From assembly GCF_027604915.1 (NCBI RefSeq), contig NZ_JAJAQC010000016.1:82365-146364 (forward strand): DNA of 64,000 nucleotides, given 5' to 3'. Position numbers and translations under genes: made by a program. Of this stretch, positions 27,390-35,859 are shown one piece after another. Source of the DNA: Streptomonospora mangrovi. GTDB taxonomy: Bacteria > Actinomycetota > Actinomycetes > Streptosporangiales > Streptosporangiaceae. The notes beneath the pieces are model-generated. The model saw only the letters and a program-made list of their open reading frames with translations, ran no database searches and was not told the origin of the DNA. The stretch's first letter is position 1. Each line of letters opens with the position of its first letter.

Positions 27390-27744
27390 GTCAGCCGATC
27401 CTATGCGCCCGGCCCCGCGCGGCGCGCCCGCCGCACCCCTCCGCTCCGCCGCCTCGCACCCCCGCCACGCCGCCCGCCCGCCACGCCGCCCGCCCGGCCC
27501 GCCACGCCGCCCGCCCGGCGCGCCGCGCCGGCCGGGCGGGCGCGGCGGTTCGGCGGCCCGGCGGTCATGGCGGGCACGGGGGCGGCCCGACACAATGGGG
27601 GTTTGTGCCGGCGACGGCCCGCCCCGGGGGGCGCTGAAACGCCCTACTGGCGGGTAGGCATAGGCTGTCTGGCGGCCTTGGCAATCGTCGGCACAGGTCA
27701 GCAGCGACGACGACGGCGCGCGGCGCCGCCTGGCACAGAAGCGG
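27390..27744. other. GC-extreme gap with a short tandem repeat
   Basis: A 355-bp stretch between divergent genes contains almost only C, G and short CG-rich motifs in its first half. The second half should hold the promoter of the flavoprotein gene. No gene is supported. Confidence 0.5.
27465..27517. repeat. Three copies of a 16-bp repeat
   Basis: CCACGCCGCCCGCCCG occurs at 27465, 27481 and 27502; the first two are adjacent, the third is offset by GCCCG. It is non-coding as far as I can tell. Confidence 0.8.
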
Positions 27745-29169
27745 GTGAGTGGGATTCGTCAGCATTCCGAGCACGACTTCGCCGACCACGTCGAGGCCGT
27801 CCAGCGGCTCCGGCGCGACTACGCGCGGCTGCCGGCCGACGCCCCTGTCCGCCTGGCGAAGCCGACCTCCAACCTCTTCCGCTTCCGCGAGTCCGCCGCC
27901 ACCGCCCGGCTGGACGTCTCGGCGTTCACCTCGGTGCTGTCGGTGGACCCCGCCGAGCGCGTGGCCGAGGTCGGCGGCATGACCACCTACGAGGACCTGG
28001 TGGCGGCCACCCTGCCGCACGGCCTGATGCCGCTGGTGGTGCCGCAGTTGCGCACCATCACGCTGGGCGGCGCGGTCACCGGCCTGGGGATCGAGTCCTC
28101 GTCGTTCCGCAACGGCCTGCCGCACGAGTCGGTGCGCGAGATCGAGATCCTCACCGGCGCGGGCGAGACCGTGGTGGCGCGCCCCGACAACGAGCACCGC
28201 GAGCTGTTCTACGGGTTCCCCAACTCCTACGGCACCCTGGGCTACAGCCTGCGGCTGCGCATCGAGCTGGAGCCGGTCAAGCCCTACGTGCACCTGCGCC
28301 ACCTGCGGTTCGGCGACGCCAAGGAGGCCATGGACGCCTTCGGGCGGATCTGCGCCGACGCCGAGCACGAGGGCCGGCGGGTCGACTTCGTGGACGGGGT
28401 GGCGTTCGGGCCCGACGAGCTGTACCTCACGCTGGCCACGTTCGTCGACCGCGCGCCCTGGACCAGCGACTACACCGGCACCGACATCTACTACACCTCC
28501 ATCCCGCGCTACGCGGGCACCGGGCCGGGCGACTACCTGACGGTGCACGACTACCTGTGGCGCTGGGACACCGACTGGTTCTGGTGCTCGGGCGCGTTCG
28601 GGCTGCGCAACCCCACCGTGCGGCGGGTGTGGCCGCGCTCCCTCAAGCGCTCCGACGTCTACCGCAAGCTGGTGGCGCTGGACCGGCGCACCGACTTCAG
28701 CCGGCTGCTCAACCTCTACCGCGGCCGCCCGCAGCAGGAGCCGGTGATCCAGGACATCGAGGTGGGCGTCGAGCGCGGCGCGGAGTTCCTGGACTTCTTC
28801 CACTCCGAGATCGGGATGTCGCCGGTCTGGATGTGCCCGCTGCGGCTGCGCGAGACCGCGCGCCCGGCCGAGGGGCAGTCCCATGTGTGGCCTCTTTACC
28901 CACTTGAGCAGGACCGCCTCTACATCAACTTTGGTTTCTGGGGAATGGTCCCCATGCGTCCCGGTCAGCGCCGGGCCCACCACAACCGCCTCGTGGAGGA
29001 GGAGGTCGCCCGGCTGGGCGGCCACAAGTCGCTGTACTCGGACGCCTTCTACGCCGAGGACGAGTTCTGGCGGCTCTACAACGGCGAGGGCTACCGCCGG
29101 CTCAAGCACGCCTACGACCCGGACGGGCGGCTCCTCGACCTCTACGCCAAGTGCGTCGGAAACAGGTGA
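27745..29169 (+). CDS. tmsA: FAD-linked oxidoreductase, TmsA/BfaA-like
   Basis: This 474-residue flavoprotein has the VAO-type FAD-binding domain (VVPQLRTITLGGAVTGLGIE, near residues 90-115), and a C-terminal half with a CPLRLRE and LYINFGFWGMVP pattern. It is followed after 49 bp by a cyclopropane-synthase-like methyltransferase. The same pair makes 10-methyl fatty acids (tuberculostearic acid type) in actinobacteria: the methyltransferase adds a 10-methylene group to a phospholipid acyl chain and the flavoprotein reduces it with NADPH. I assign it by this pairing and by overall resemblance, not by a tested match. GTG at 27745 has only a weak ribosome binding site. Confidence 0.8.
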   Translation: MSGIRQHSEHDFADHVEAVQRLRRDYARLPADAPVRLAKPTSNLFRFRESAATARLDVSAFTSVLSVDPAERVAEVGGMTTYEDLVAATLPHGLMPLVVPQLRTITLGGAVTGLGIESSSFRNGLPHESVREIEILTGAGETVVARPDNEHRELFYGFPNSYGTLGYSLRLRIELEPVKPYVHLRHLRFGDAKEAMDAFGRICADAEHEGRRVDFVDGVAFGPDELYLTLATFVDRAPWTSDYTGTDIYYTSIPRYAGTGPGDYLTVHDYLWRWDTDWFWCSGAFGLRNPTVRRVWPRSLKRSDVYRKLVALDRRTDFSRLLNLYRGRPQQEPVIQDIEVGVERGAEFLDFFHSEIGMSPVWMCPLRLRETARPAEGQSHVWPLYPLEQDRLYINFGFWGMVPMRPGQRRAHHNRLVEEEVARLGGHKSLYSDAFYAEDEFWRLYNGEGYRRLKHAYDPDGRLLDLYAKCVGNR

Positions 29170-29218
29170 CACGCCTGCCCACCGCGTGGGCGACGTGGGT
29201 GAGAAGGGAACAACAACC

Positions 29219-30478
29219 ATGCGGTTAGCGGAGATCTTCGAACGCGTCGTCGGCCAGGACGCGCCCGTACACTTCCGCGCTTACGACGGCAGCACCGCCG
29301 GAGACCCCACCAGCGACACCGCGGTGGTCGTGCGCACACCGGTGGCGCTCAACTACCTCGCGCAGTCCCCGGGCGCACTCGGGCTGACCCGGGCCTACGT
29401 GTCGGGCCACATCGACGTCGAGGGCGACATGTACACCGCCCTCAAGCGGATGGCGGACGTCACCTTCAGCGAGGGCCACCGGCTGTCGCCGCTGGAGATG
29501 GCCAGGATCGCCCGCAGCATCGGCTGGGTCAAGTTCGTCAACCGGGTGCCTCCGCCGCCCCAGGAGGTCCTGCCCACGCGGCTGTTCAACCTGGGCACCC
29601 GCCACGCCAAGGGCCGCGACGCCGAGGTCATCCACCACCACTACGACGTCTCCAACGCCTTCTACGAACTGGTCCTGGGTCCGTCCATGACCTACACCTG
29701 CGCGGTGTTCCCCACCGCGGACGCCACCCTGGAGGAGGCGCAGGAGGCCAAGTACGACCTGGTCGCCCGCAAGCTCGACCTGCGCGAGGGCATGCGGCTC
29801 CTGGACGTCGGCTGCGGCTGGGGCGGCATGGTGCGCCACGCCGCCAAGAAGTACGGGGTCAAGGCGCTGGGCGTCACCCTGTCCAAGGAGCAGGCGGAGT
29901 GGGCGAGCAAGCGCATCGCCCAGGAGGGCCTGTCCGACCTCGCGGAGGTCCGCCACATGGACTACCGCGACGTCCCCGACGGCGCCTACGACCGGATCAG
30001 CTCCATCGGCCTGACCGAGCACATCGGCAAGAAGAATCTGCCGGGCTACTTCGCCGGCCTCTACGCCAAGCTCAAGCCGGGCGGCCGGCTGCTCAACCAC
30101 TGCATCACCCGGCCGCGCAACGACCTGCCGCCCATGCACCGCGACGGCGTGATCAACCGCTACGTGTTCCCCGACGGCGAGTTGGAGGGGCCGGCCGAGA
30201 TCCAGCAGGAGATGAACGACGCCGGTTTCGAGATCCGCCACCAGGAGAACCTGCGCGAGCACTACGCGCTGACGCTGCGCCAGTGGTGCGCCAACCTCGA
30301 CCGCAACTGGGACGCGGCGGTGCGCGAGGTCGGCCAGGGCACCGCGCGCGTCTGGCGGCTGTACATGGCCGGCTGCGTGCTCGGCTTCGAGCGCAACGTC
30401 GTGCAGTTGCACCAGATCCTGGGCGTCAAGCTCGACGGCACCGACGCCCACATGCCGCTGCGCCCGAAGTTCCAGTAG
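29219..30478 (+). CDS. tmsB: SAM-dependent fatty acid methyltransferase, TmsB/BfaB-like
   Basis: The 419-residue protein is a cyclopropane-fatty-acid synthase family enzyme. SAM motif I is LLDVGCGWGGM (about 195), preceded by the family's HHHYDVSNAFYEL with the CFA signature, and followed by SSIGLTEHIGKKN and RLLNHCITRP. Given the flavoprotein 49 bp upstream, it probably transfers the methylene carbon to C10 of oleoyl phospholipids rather than building a cyclopropane ring (inference from the pair). ATG at 29219 follows GAGAAGGGA. A small unknown gene follows. Confidence 0.85.
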   Translation: MRLAEIFERVVGQDAPVHFRAYDGSTAGDPTSDTAVVVRTPVALNYLAQSPGALGLTRAYVSGHIDVEGDMYTALKRMADVTFSEGHRLSPLEMARIARSIGWVKFVNRVPPPPQEVLPTRLFNLGTRHAKGRDAEVIHHHYDVSNAFYELVLGPSMTYTCAVFPTADATLEEAQEAKYDLVARKLDLREGMRLLDVGCGWGGMVRHAAKKYGVKALGVTLSKEQAEWASKRIAQEGLSDLAEVRHMDYRDVPDGAYDRISSIGLTEHIGKKNLPGYFAGLYAKLKPGGRLLNHCITRPRNDLPPMHRDGVINRYVFPDGELEGPAEIQQEMNDAGFEIRHQENLREHYALTLRQWCANLDRNWDAAVREVGQGTARVWRLYMAGCVLGFERNVVQLHQILGVKLDGTDAHMPLRPKFQ

Positions 30479-30597
30479 GGAGCCGGACGGGAGGACCCGT
30501 TCCGTCCGGTCCCGCTCCGCTTCGCCGGGGCGGGCCGCCGCCGCTCCGGGCGGCCCGGCGTGCCCATCACGTCGGCCGCACTGGGCATCATGGGGGT

Positions 30598-31047
30598 ATG
30601 CCTGGCACTGAGGACACCGACCGCACCAAGCGGCTCGCCATCGCCCTGGTCGACTCCTACGTCCGCAAGGACCGCGACCTGCTGGCGCGCACCGCCGAGG
30701 AGGCCGCGGCCGACACCGACGGCACGGTCTCGGAGTTGAAGGTCTTCGCGGCCTTCCTGGCGCGCCGCGTCGAGGAGACCGGGGTGGTGTGGAAACCCGC
30801 CGACTCCCGCGACGCCGTGGCGGCCGCGGTCGCCGACATGCTCCCGCCCGAGGTCGAGTTCGCCGTGATCACCGCCTGGGAGGCCTACGCGGTGGGCGAG
30901 GAGGCCGCCGCCGAGCGGCTGAGCAACGGCGACCCGGCGGTCTACCTGCACATGCTCGCGGCGTTCTCCGCCGCCGTGGGGCAGGCCGTCTACAAGCCCG
31001 CCGAGCTGATCTCGACGCTGCGCATCGCCACCGACACCGCCGAGTAG
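30598..31047 (+). CDS. Small hypothetical helical protein
   Basis: This 149-residue, soluble, mostly helical protein starts MPGTEDTDRTKRLAIALVDS. The sequence is acidic and Ala-rich with no cysteine cluster, signal peptide or membrane helix. It lies 120 bp after the methyltransferase gene on the same strand and is closed by a strong hairpin, so it probably belongs to the lipid operon. I do not recognise it; whether it is the counterpart of the third gene (tmsC) seen in some 10-methyl fatty acid operons should be tested by comparison. Confidence 0.65.
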   Translation: MPGTEDTDRTKRLAIALVDSYVRKDRDLLARTAEEAAADTDGTVSELKVFAAFLARRVEETGVVWKPADSRDAVAAAVADMLPPEVEFAVITAWEAYAVGEEAAAERLSNGDPAVYLHMLAAFSAAVGQAVYKPAELISTLRIATDTAE

Positions 31048-31055
31048 CGCGGTCC

Positions 31056-31128
31056 GGTGGCGGCGGGTCTCCGGCGCGGTCCGGCGCCGGTGCGGCCCGG
31101 ACCGCGCCGGCGCCGGAGAGCCGCCACC
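31056..31128 (+). terminator. Large imperfect hairpin closing the lipid operon
   Basis: Two arms of about 30 nt, starting GGTGGCGG and ending CCGCCACC, with the inner block CTCCGGCGCGGTCCGG mirrored as CCGGACCGCGCCGG...CCGGAG, lie 9 bp after the stop codon. Confidence 0.65.
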
Positions 31129-31148
31129 GCCCTTGTCGACACCATGCA

Positions 31149-31175
31149 TTGACACCGAGTGCTGCCGTGTAAAGA
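31149..31175 (+). promoter_or_regulatory. Candidate promoter of the P450 gene
   Basis: TTGACA at 31149-31154 is a perfect -35. TAAAGA at 31170-31175 is a possible -10, with a short spacer of 15 bp. The predicted start site lies about 30 nt before the ATG at 31213. Confidence 0.45.
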
Positions 31176-31212
31176 GTGGGTGATCCCGGCCCGACCGCTA
31201 GGAGAGCCCCCC

Positions 31213-32508
31213 ATGGCCCAGCCGACCCCCCGCTCCGGCACGCAGCCCGCACCCGCCGACCCGGCCGCGCTCCCCGACGTCTCCGACATCGACCTGTCCG
31301 ACGACGGGTTCTGGGCGCGCCCGCTGAGCGAGCGCCACGACGCCTTCGCCCGGCTGCGCGCCCACCCGCCCCGCTTCTTCGCCGAGCGCCCGATGGGGCC
31401 CGTGCCCACCGGCCCCGGCTATTACGCCCTGGTCACCCACGCCGACGTCGCCGAGGCCAGCCGTGAGCCGCGCGTCTTCGCCTCCGAGCCCAGCGCGATC
31501 TCCATCCCCGACCTGCCCGAGGGGTTCGCCGAGTACTTCGGTTCCATGATCAACCTGGACGACCCCCGCCACGCCCGGCTGCGCCGCATCGTCTCGCGCG
31601 GGTTCACCCCCCGGATGCTGGCCAAGCTGGAGGACGACGTCACCCGGCACGCCCGCCGCATCGTGGACCGGCTGGTGGAGACCGGCCCCTGCGACTTCGT
31701 CGGCGAGGTCGCGGCGCGCCTGCCGCTGGTGGTGATCTGCGAGATGATGGGCATCCCCGAGTCCCACCACGACATGGTCCTGGAGAACTCCAGCACCGTC
31801 CTGGCCGGCCAGGACCCCGACTACCTCGGCGCCGACGTCGAGACCGCCATCACCCGGCTGCTCCAGGCCGGCGCCGACCTGTCGGCGCTGCTGGCCGACC
31901 TCGCCGCCCACCGCCGCGAGCACCCCACCGGCGACCTCACCTCGGCCCTGGTCACCGCCAACGTCGACGGCGAGAGCCTGTCCGACCAGGAACTCGGCTC
32001 CTTCTTCATCCTGCTGACGGTGGCCGGCAACGAGACCACCCGCAACGCCATCAGCCACGGCCTGCACCTGCTCACCCGGTACCCCGACCAGCGCCGCCTG
32101 TGGTGGTCGGACTTCGAGGAGCACGCCGGGCGCGCCGTGGAGGAGATCGTCCGCTACGCCTCGCCGGTGGTGTGGATGCGCCGCACGCTCACCCAGGACT
32201 TCGAGCTGAACGGCCACCCGCTGCGCGCCGGCGACAAGGCGGTGCTCTACTACGCCTCGGCCAACCGCGACGCCGCCGTGTTCGCCGACCCCGACACCTT
32301 CGACATCACCCGCCACCCCAACCCGCACCTGGGGTTCGGCGGGCCCGGCCCGCACTTCTGCCTGGGCGCGCACCTGGCGCGGCGCGAGATCACCGTCATG
32401 TTCCGCGAACTGCACCGCCGGGTGCCCGGTATCGCCGCCACCGCCGAGCCCGTGCGCCTGGCCTCCAACTTCGTCAACGGGATCAAGTCGCTGCCCTGCG
32501 CGTTCTGA
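31213..32508 (+). CDS. Cytochrome P450, CYP124-like
   Basis: The 431-residue P450 has the I-helix AGNETTRNAISHG (about 270), the ExxR glutamate in EEIVRYASPV and the heme loop FGGPGPHFCLGAHLARRE (Cys about 383). From memory, long blocks resemble M. tuberculosis CYP124: EYFGSMINLDDPRHARLRRI, SFFILLTVAGNETTRNAI and the ending GIKSLP. CYP124 is known to hydroxylate the terminal carbon of methyl-branched lipids. Its place after the 10-methyl fatty acid genes fits such a substrate (inference). No ferredoxin or reductase gene is next to it. ATG at 31213 with AGGAGAG upstream is chosen. Confidence 0.9.
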   Translation: MAQPTPRSGTQPAPADPAALPDVSDIDLSDDGFWARPLSERHDAFARLRAHPPRFFAERPMGPVPTGPGYYALVTHADVAEASREPRVFASEPSAISIPDLPEGFAEYFGSMINLDDPRHARLRRIVSRGFTPRMLAKLEDDVTRHARRIVDRLVETGPCDFVGEVAARLPLVVICEMMGIPESHHDMVLENSSTVLAGQDPDYLGADVETAITRLLQAGADLSALLADLAAHRREHPTGDLTSALVTANVDGESLSDQELGSFFILLTVAGNETTRNAISHGLHLLTRYPDQRRLWWSDFEEHAGRAVEEIVRYASPVVWMRRTLTQDFELNGHPLRAGDKAVLYYASANRDAAVFADPDTFDITRHPNPHLGFGGPGPHFCLGAHLARREITVMFRELHRRVPGIAATAEPVRLASNFVNGIKSLPCAF

Positions 32509-32679
32509 GACCGTGGGGGCCTCCGGCGGGGCGCCGGCGGGGGCCGTCGGCCCCGGCGGTCGCGCGGCGGTCGCGGTCCCGCCCGGCGGTTCGGCCCGCC
32601 GGGCGCCGGGGCGCGGGTTAGCGTTGCGGAGGGTGTCCCGCCCGACGCGCAAGCGTTGCCGGGCCGTTGTGTTGTTTAC

Positions 32680-32708
32680 TTCACAGTCACGGCATTTTTG
32701 CGTAGGTT
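32680..32708 (+). promoter_or_regulatory. Candidate promoter of the sugar ABC operon
   Basis: TTCACA (32680-32685) and TAGGTT (32703-32708) are separated by exactly 17 bp inside the only AT-rich stretch of this intergenic region; the ATG of the binding protein follows 42 bp later. I found no TGGTCTAGACCA-like DasR site. Confidence 0.5.
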
Positions 32709-32750
32709 TCTTACCACCCACGGGGATCGCGAGTGGACGGGAGACCTCCG

Positions 32751-34022
32751 ATGACACGCATCCGCGCCCTGCCGGCCGCCTCGGCCGCCGCCGCCCTGGC
32801 CCTGCTCGCCACCGCCTGCGGTACCGGCGGCGGCGGTGAGGGCCAGACCCTCGACGTCTGGATCATGGAGGGCACCAACCCCGACGCAACGGCCTACTTC
32901 GAGGAGGTCGGCCGCCAGTTCCGCGAGGAGACCGGGGTCGAGGTCAACGTCGAGTTCGTGCCCTGGGCCGACGCCCACGACAAGTTCACCACCGCCATCG
33001 CCGGAAACACCATGCCCGACGTCGCCGAGGTCGGCACCACCTGGACCCTGGAGTTCGCCGAGGCCGGCGCCCTGCTCGACGTCTCCGACCGGGTCGGCGA
33101 CACCGGCGGCTACGTCGAGGGCCTGGCCGAGGCCGGCCAGGTCGACGGCAGCCTCTACGGCGTCCCCTGGTACGCCGGGGTGCGCTCGGTCATCTACCGC
33201 ACCGACGTGTTCGAGGAACTCGACCTGGAGGAGCCCACCACCTGGGCGGAGCTGCGCGAGACCGCCATCACGATCTCCGAGGAGCGCGACAACCTCACCG
33301 CCTTCCCGGTGGCCGGCGACGCCATGTACCAAATGCTGCCGTTCGTGTGGGGCAGCGGCGCCGACGTCGCCGAGCAGGGCTCCGACGGCACCTGGACCTC
33401 GGGCATCGACTCCGCCGAGGCGCGCGAGGGCCTGACCTTCTACACCGACCTGGCCCTGGAGGACGGCGTCTCCAGCACCGGCGCCAGCACCTGGCTGGAG
33501 ACCGATCTCCAGGACAACTTCATCTCCGGCGACGTCGCCATGATGATCGCCGGAAGCTGGACCCCGGCCGCGATCCTGGCGGCCGACCCCGAACTGGAGG
33601 GGCGCATCGGCGCCTTCCCCATCCCCGGTCCCGAGGGCGGCTACAGCCCCTCGTTCCTGGGCGGGTCGCACCTGTCGGTGTTCAACGCCACCGAGGACCC
33701 CGACTTCGCCTGGTCCTACGTCGAACTCCTCACCAACGACGAGAACGCGCGCCGCTGGTCGGAGGAGACCACCTACTTCCCCGGCAAGACCGAGCAACTG
33801 GAGCCCTACACCACCTCCGACGACCCGCTGGTGCGGCCCTTCGCCGAGCAGATGGCCGAGGCCGGGCGCGGCCTGCCCGCCAGCGCCAACTTCGGCAAGG
33901 TGCAGGGCGACGCCGTGCTCCAGGCGATGCTCCAGGACATCCTCAACGAGAAGGCGTCGGTGGAGGAGGCCACCTCGCGCGCCGCCGAGGAGATCGAGCA
34001 GACCCTCAACGAAGGCTCCTGA
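32751..34022 (+). CDS. Sugar ABC transporter substrate-binding lipoprotein
   Basis: This 423-residue extracellular binding protein has a lipoprotein signal ending LLATAC (lipidated Cys about 23) and the fold of the family 1 sugar-binding proteins (LDVWIMEGTNPDATAYFEEV, MPDVAEVGTTWTLEFAEAG, FISGDVAMMIAGSW). It opens a four-gene operon with two permeases and a GH3 enzyme. By that company the ligand is likely an N-acetylglucosamine oligosaccharide such as chitobiose (inference); it could be another beta-glycoside. ATG at 32751 follows GGGAGA. Confidence 0.88.
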   Translation: MTRIRALPAASAAAALALLATACGTGGGGEGQTLDVWIMEGTNPDATAYFEEVGRQFREETGVEVNVEFVPWADAHDKFTTAIAGNTMPDVAEVGTTWTLEFAEAGALLDVSDRVGDTGGYVEGLAEAGQVDGSLYGVPWYAGVRSVIYRTDVFEELDLEEPTTWAELRETAITISEERDNLTAFPVAGDAMYQMLPFVWGSGADVAEQGSDGTWTSGIDSAEAREGLTFYTDLALEDGVSSTGASTWLETDLQDNFISGDVAMMIAGSWTPAAILAADPELEGRIGAFPIPGPEGGYSPSFLGGSHLSVFNATEDPDFAWSYVELLTNDENARRWSEETTYFPGKTEQLEPYTTSDDPLVRPFAEQMAEAGRGLPASANFGKVQGDAVLQAMLQDILNEKASVEEATSRAAEEIEQTLNEGS

Positions 34023-34027
34023 CCGCC

Positions 34028-35020
34028 GTGGCCCCGCCCGTTTCGACCCGCCCGGCCGCTTCGGCGGCCGGCGCGCCGGCCCCGCCCCCCGGGCGGCGCC
34101 GGCGCGCGCCCCTGCTGCGCGCCGGCACCCGCCGCCGCGCCCTGCCCTGGCTGCTGCTGGCCCCGGCGCTCGCCGTCATCGCGGCGCTGCTGCTGTTCCC
34201 GCTGGGGCGGGTGCTGTGGCTGTCGGTGCAGGACTACGGCCTGGACAACGTCGTCTCGGGCCGGCCCGACTACATCGGGCTGGACAACTACGCCCAGGTG
34301 CTGGGCGACCGCTACCTGTGGACGGTCGCGCTGCCCAACACGGTGGTGTTCGCGGCGGTGGCGGTGGCCGGCACGGTGGTGCTGGGCACGCTGGTGGCGC
34401 TGCTGCTGGCCGAGCTGCGCCCGCTGGTGCGCACCGTGGTCCTGGGCTGCGTGCTGGTGGCCTGGGCGATGCCGGCCGTCTCGGGCACCTACGTGTGGGT
34501 GTGGATCTTCGACGTCGACGGCGGGCTGGTGCGCCAGGGGCTGGAGGCGGCGGGGGTGGTCGGCCCCGAGGGCTACAACTGGTTCACCGACCGGCTGGCG
34601 TTCTACGCCATCGCCGCGCTCAACGTGATCCACCACGGGTTCCCGTTCGTGGCGGTCACCGTGCTCGCCGGGCTGCTGACCGTGCCGCGCGAACTCCACG
34701 AAGCCGCGCTGCTGGACGGCGCCGGCGCCTGGCAGCGGTTCTGGAACGTCACCGTGCCCACCATCCGGCCGGTGTTCGCGGTGGTCACCATCCTGTCCAC
34801 CATCTGGGACTTCAAGGTGTTCGCGCAGGTCTACCTGATGCCGGGCGGCTCCGGCGGCAACCGCGAGGTGCTCAACCTGGGGGTGTGGTCCTACATGCAG
34901 TCCTTCGGCCAGCAGTCCTACGGGCTGGGGGCGGCGATCGCGGTGCTGCTGACGCTCATGCTGCTCGGCATCACCGTCGCCTACCTGCGCGCCCTCTTCC
35001 GCGACGAGGAGCTGCGGTGA
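34028..35020 (+). CDS. Sugar ABC transporter permease 1
   Basis: The 330-residue membrane protein of the MalF/UgpA type has six membrane helices after a 45-residue Ala/Pro/Arg-rich cytoplasmic start. The EAA loop EAALLDGAGAWQRFWNVTVP faces the ATPase. GTG at 34028 lies 5 bp after the binding-protein stop; its stop overlaps the next start (GTGA). Confidence 0.93.
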   Translation: MAPPVSTRPAASAAGAPAPPPGRRRRAPLLRAGTRRRALPWLLLAPALAVIAALLLFPLGRVLWLSVQDYGLDNVVSGRPDYIGLDNYAQVLGDRYLWTVALPNTVVFAAVAVAGTVVLGTLVALLLAELRPLVRTVVLGCVLVAWAMPAVSGTYVWVWIFDVDGGLVRQGLEAAGVVGPEGYNWFTDRLAFYAIAALNVIHHGFPFVAVTVLAGLLTVPRELHEAALLDGAGAWQRFWNVTVPTIRPVFAVVTILSTIWDFKVFAQVYLMPGGSGGNREVLNLGVWSYMQSFGQQSYGLGAAIAVLLTLMLLGITVAYLRALFRDEELR

Positions 35021-35859
35021 CCGCCCGGCCGCGCGGGGCGCGCGGAGCGGCGGCGGCCGCGGCCCGGTGGGCGGCGGTGGCCGCGGTGCTCGCCTTCACC
35101 CTGTTCCCCGCCTACTTCATGGTGGTCAGCGCGGTGTCGGAGCGGCCCCGCAGCGGCACCGACTCCCTGCTGCCGACCTCCTTCACCCTGGACAACTTCC
35201 GCTACGTGCTCCAGGAGGCCGGGTTCCTGGGCTACCTGGGCAACTCGCTGGCCGTGGCCGCGCTGACGGTCGCGGGCAGCAGCCTGCTGGCGCTGCTGGC
35301 GGCGGTGGCCGTGGCCCGGTTCCGGTTCCGGCTGCGCACCACGGTGCTGATCATGGTGCTCACCGTGCAGATGGTGCCGCTGGAGGCGCTGGTCATCCCG
35401 CTGTTCCTCCAGGTGCGCGACCTGCGGATGCTCAACTCGCTGCTGGGGCTGAGCGTGGTCTACATCGCGCTGGCGCTGCCGTTCGCGATCTGGATGCTGC
35501 GCGGGTTCGCCGCCGCCGTGCCGGCCGAGGTCGAGGAGGCCGCCTACATCGACGGCGCCTCCTGGGGGCGCATGTTCTGGTCGGTGCTGTTCCCGCTGGT
35601 GGCGCCCGGGCTGGTGGCCACCGGGATCTTCTCCTTCATCACCGCCTGGAACGAGTTCATCCTGGCGCTGACGTTCATGAACGAGGCCGACCGCTACACC
35701 GTGGCGGTGGGGCTGCGGCAGTTCTTCGGCCAGTACACCACCGACTGGGGCGCGGTCATGGCCGCCTCCACCGTCATCACCCTGCCGGTGATGGTGTTCT
35801 TCCTGATCGTGCAGCGCGGGCTGGTGGCCGGCCTGGTGCAGGGGGCGGTGAAGGGATGA
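35017..35859 (+). CDS. Sugar ABC transporter permease 2
   Basis: The 280-residue MalG-type permease has six helices and the EAA loop EEAAYIDGASWGRMFWSVLF. GTG at 35017 overlaps the stop of permease 1, and its own stop overlaps the ATG of the GH3 gene, so all three are translationally coupled. No ATPase gene is present in the operon; sugar importers of this type in actinobacteria usually share the ATPase MsiK encoded elsewhere. Confidence 0.93.
   Translation: MTARPRGARGAAAAAARWAAVAAVLAFTLFPAYFMVVSAVSERPRSGTDSLLPTSFTLDNFRYVLQEAGFLGYLGNSLAVAALTVAGSSLLALLAAVAVARFRFRLRTTVLIMVLTVQMVPLEALVIPLFLQVRDLRMLNSLLGLSVVYIALALPFAIWMLRGFAAAVPAEVEEAAYIDGASWGRMFWSVLFPLVAPGLVATGIFSFITAWNEFILALTFMNEADRYTVAVGLRQFFGQYTTDWGAVMAASTVITLPVMVFFLIVQRGLVAGLVQGAVKG

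Noticed and set aside
32509..32750. DasR operator upstream of the sugar operon
   Set aside because: No TGGTCTAGACCA-like dyad is visible; only an ordinary promoter was found.
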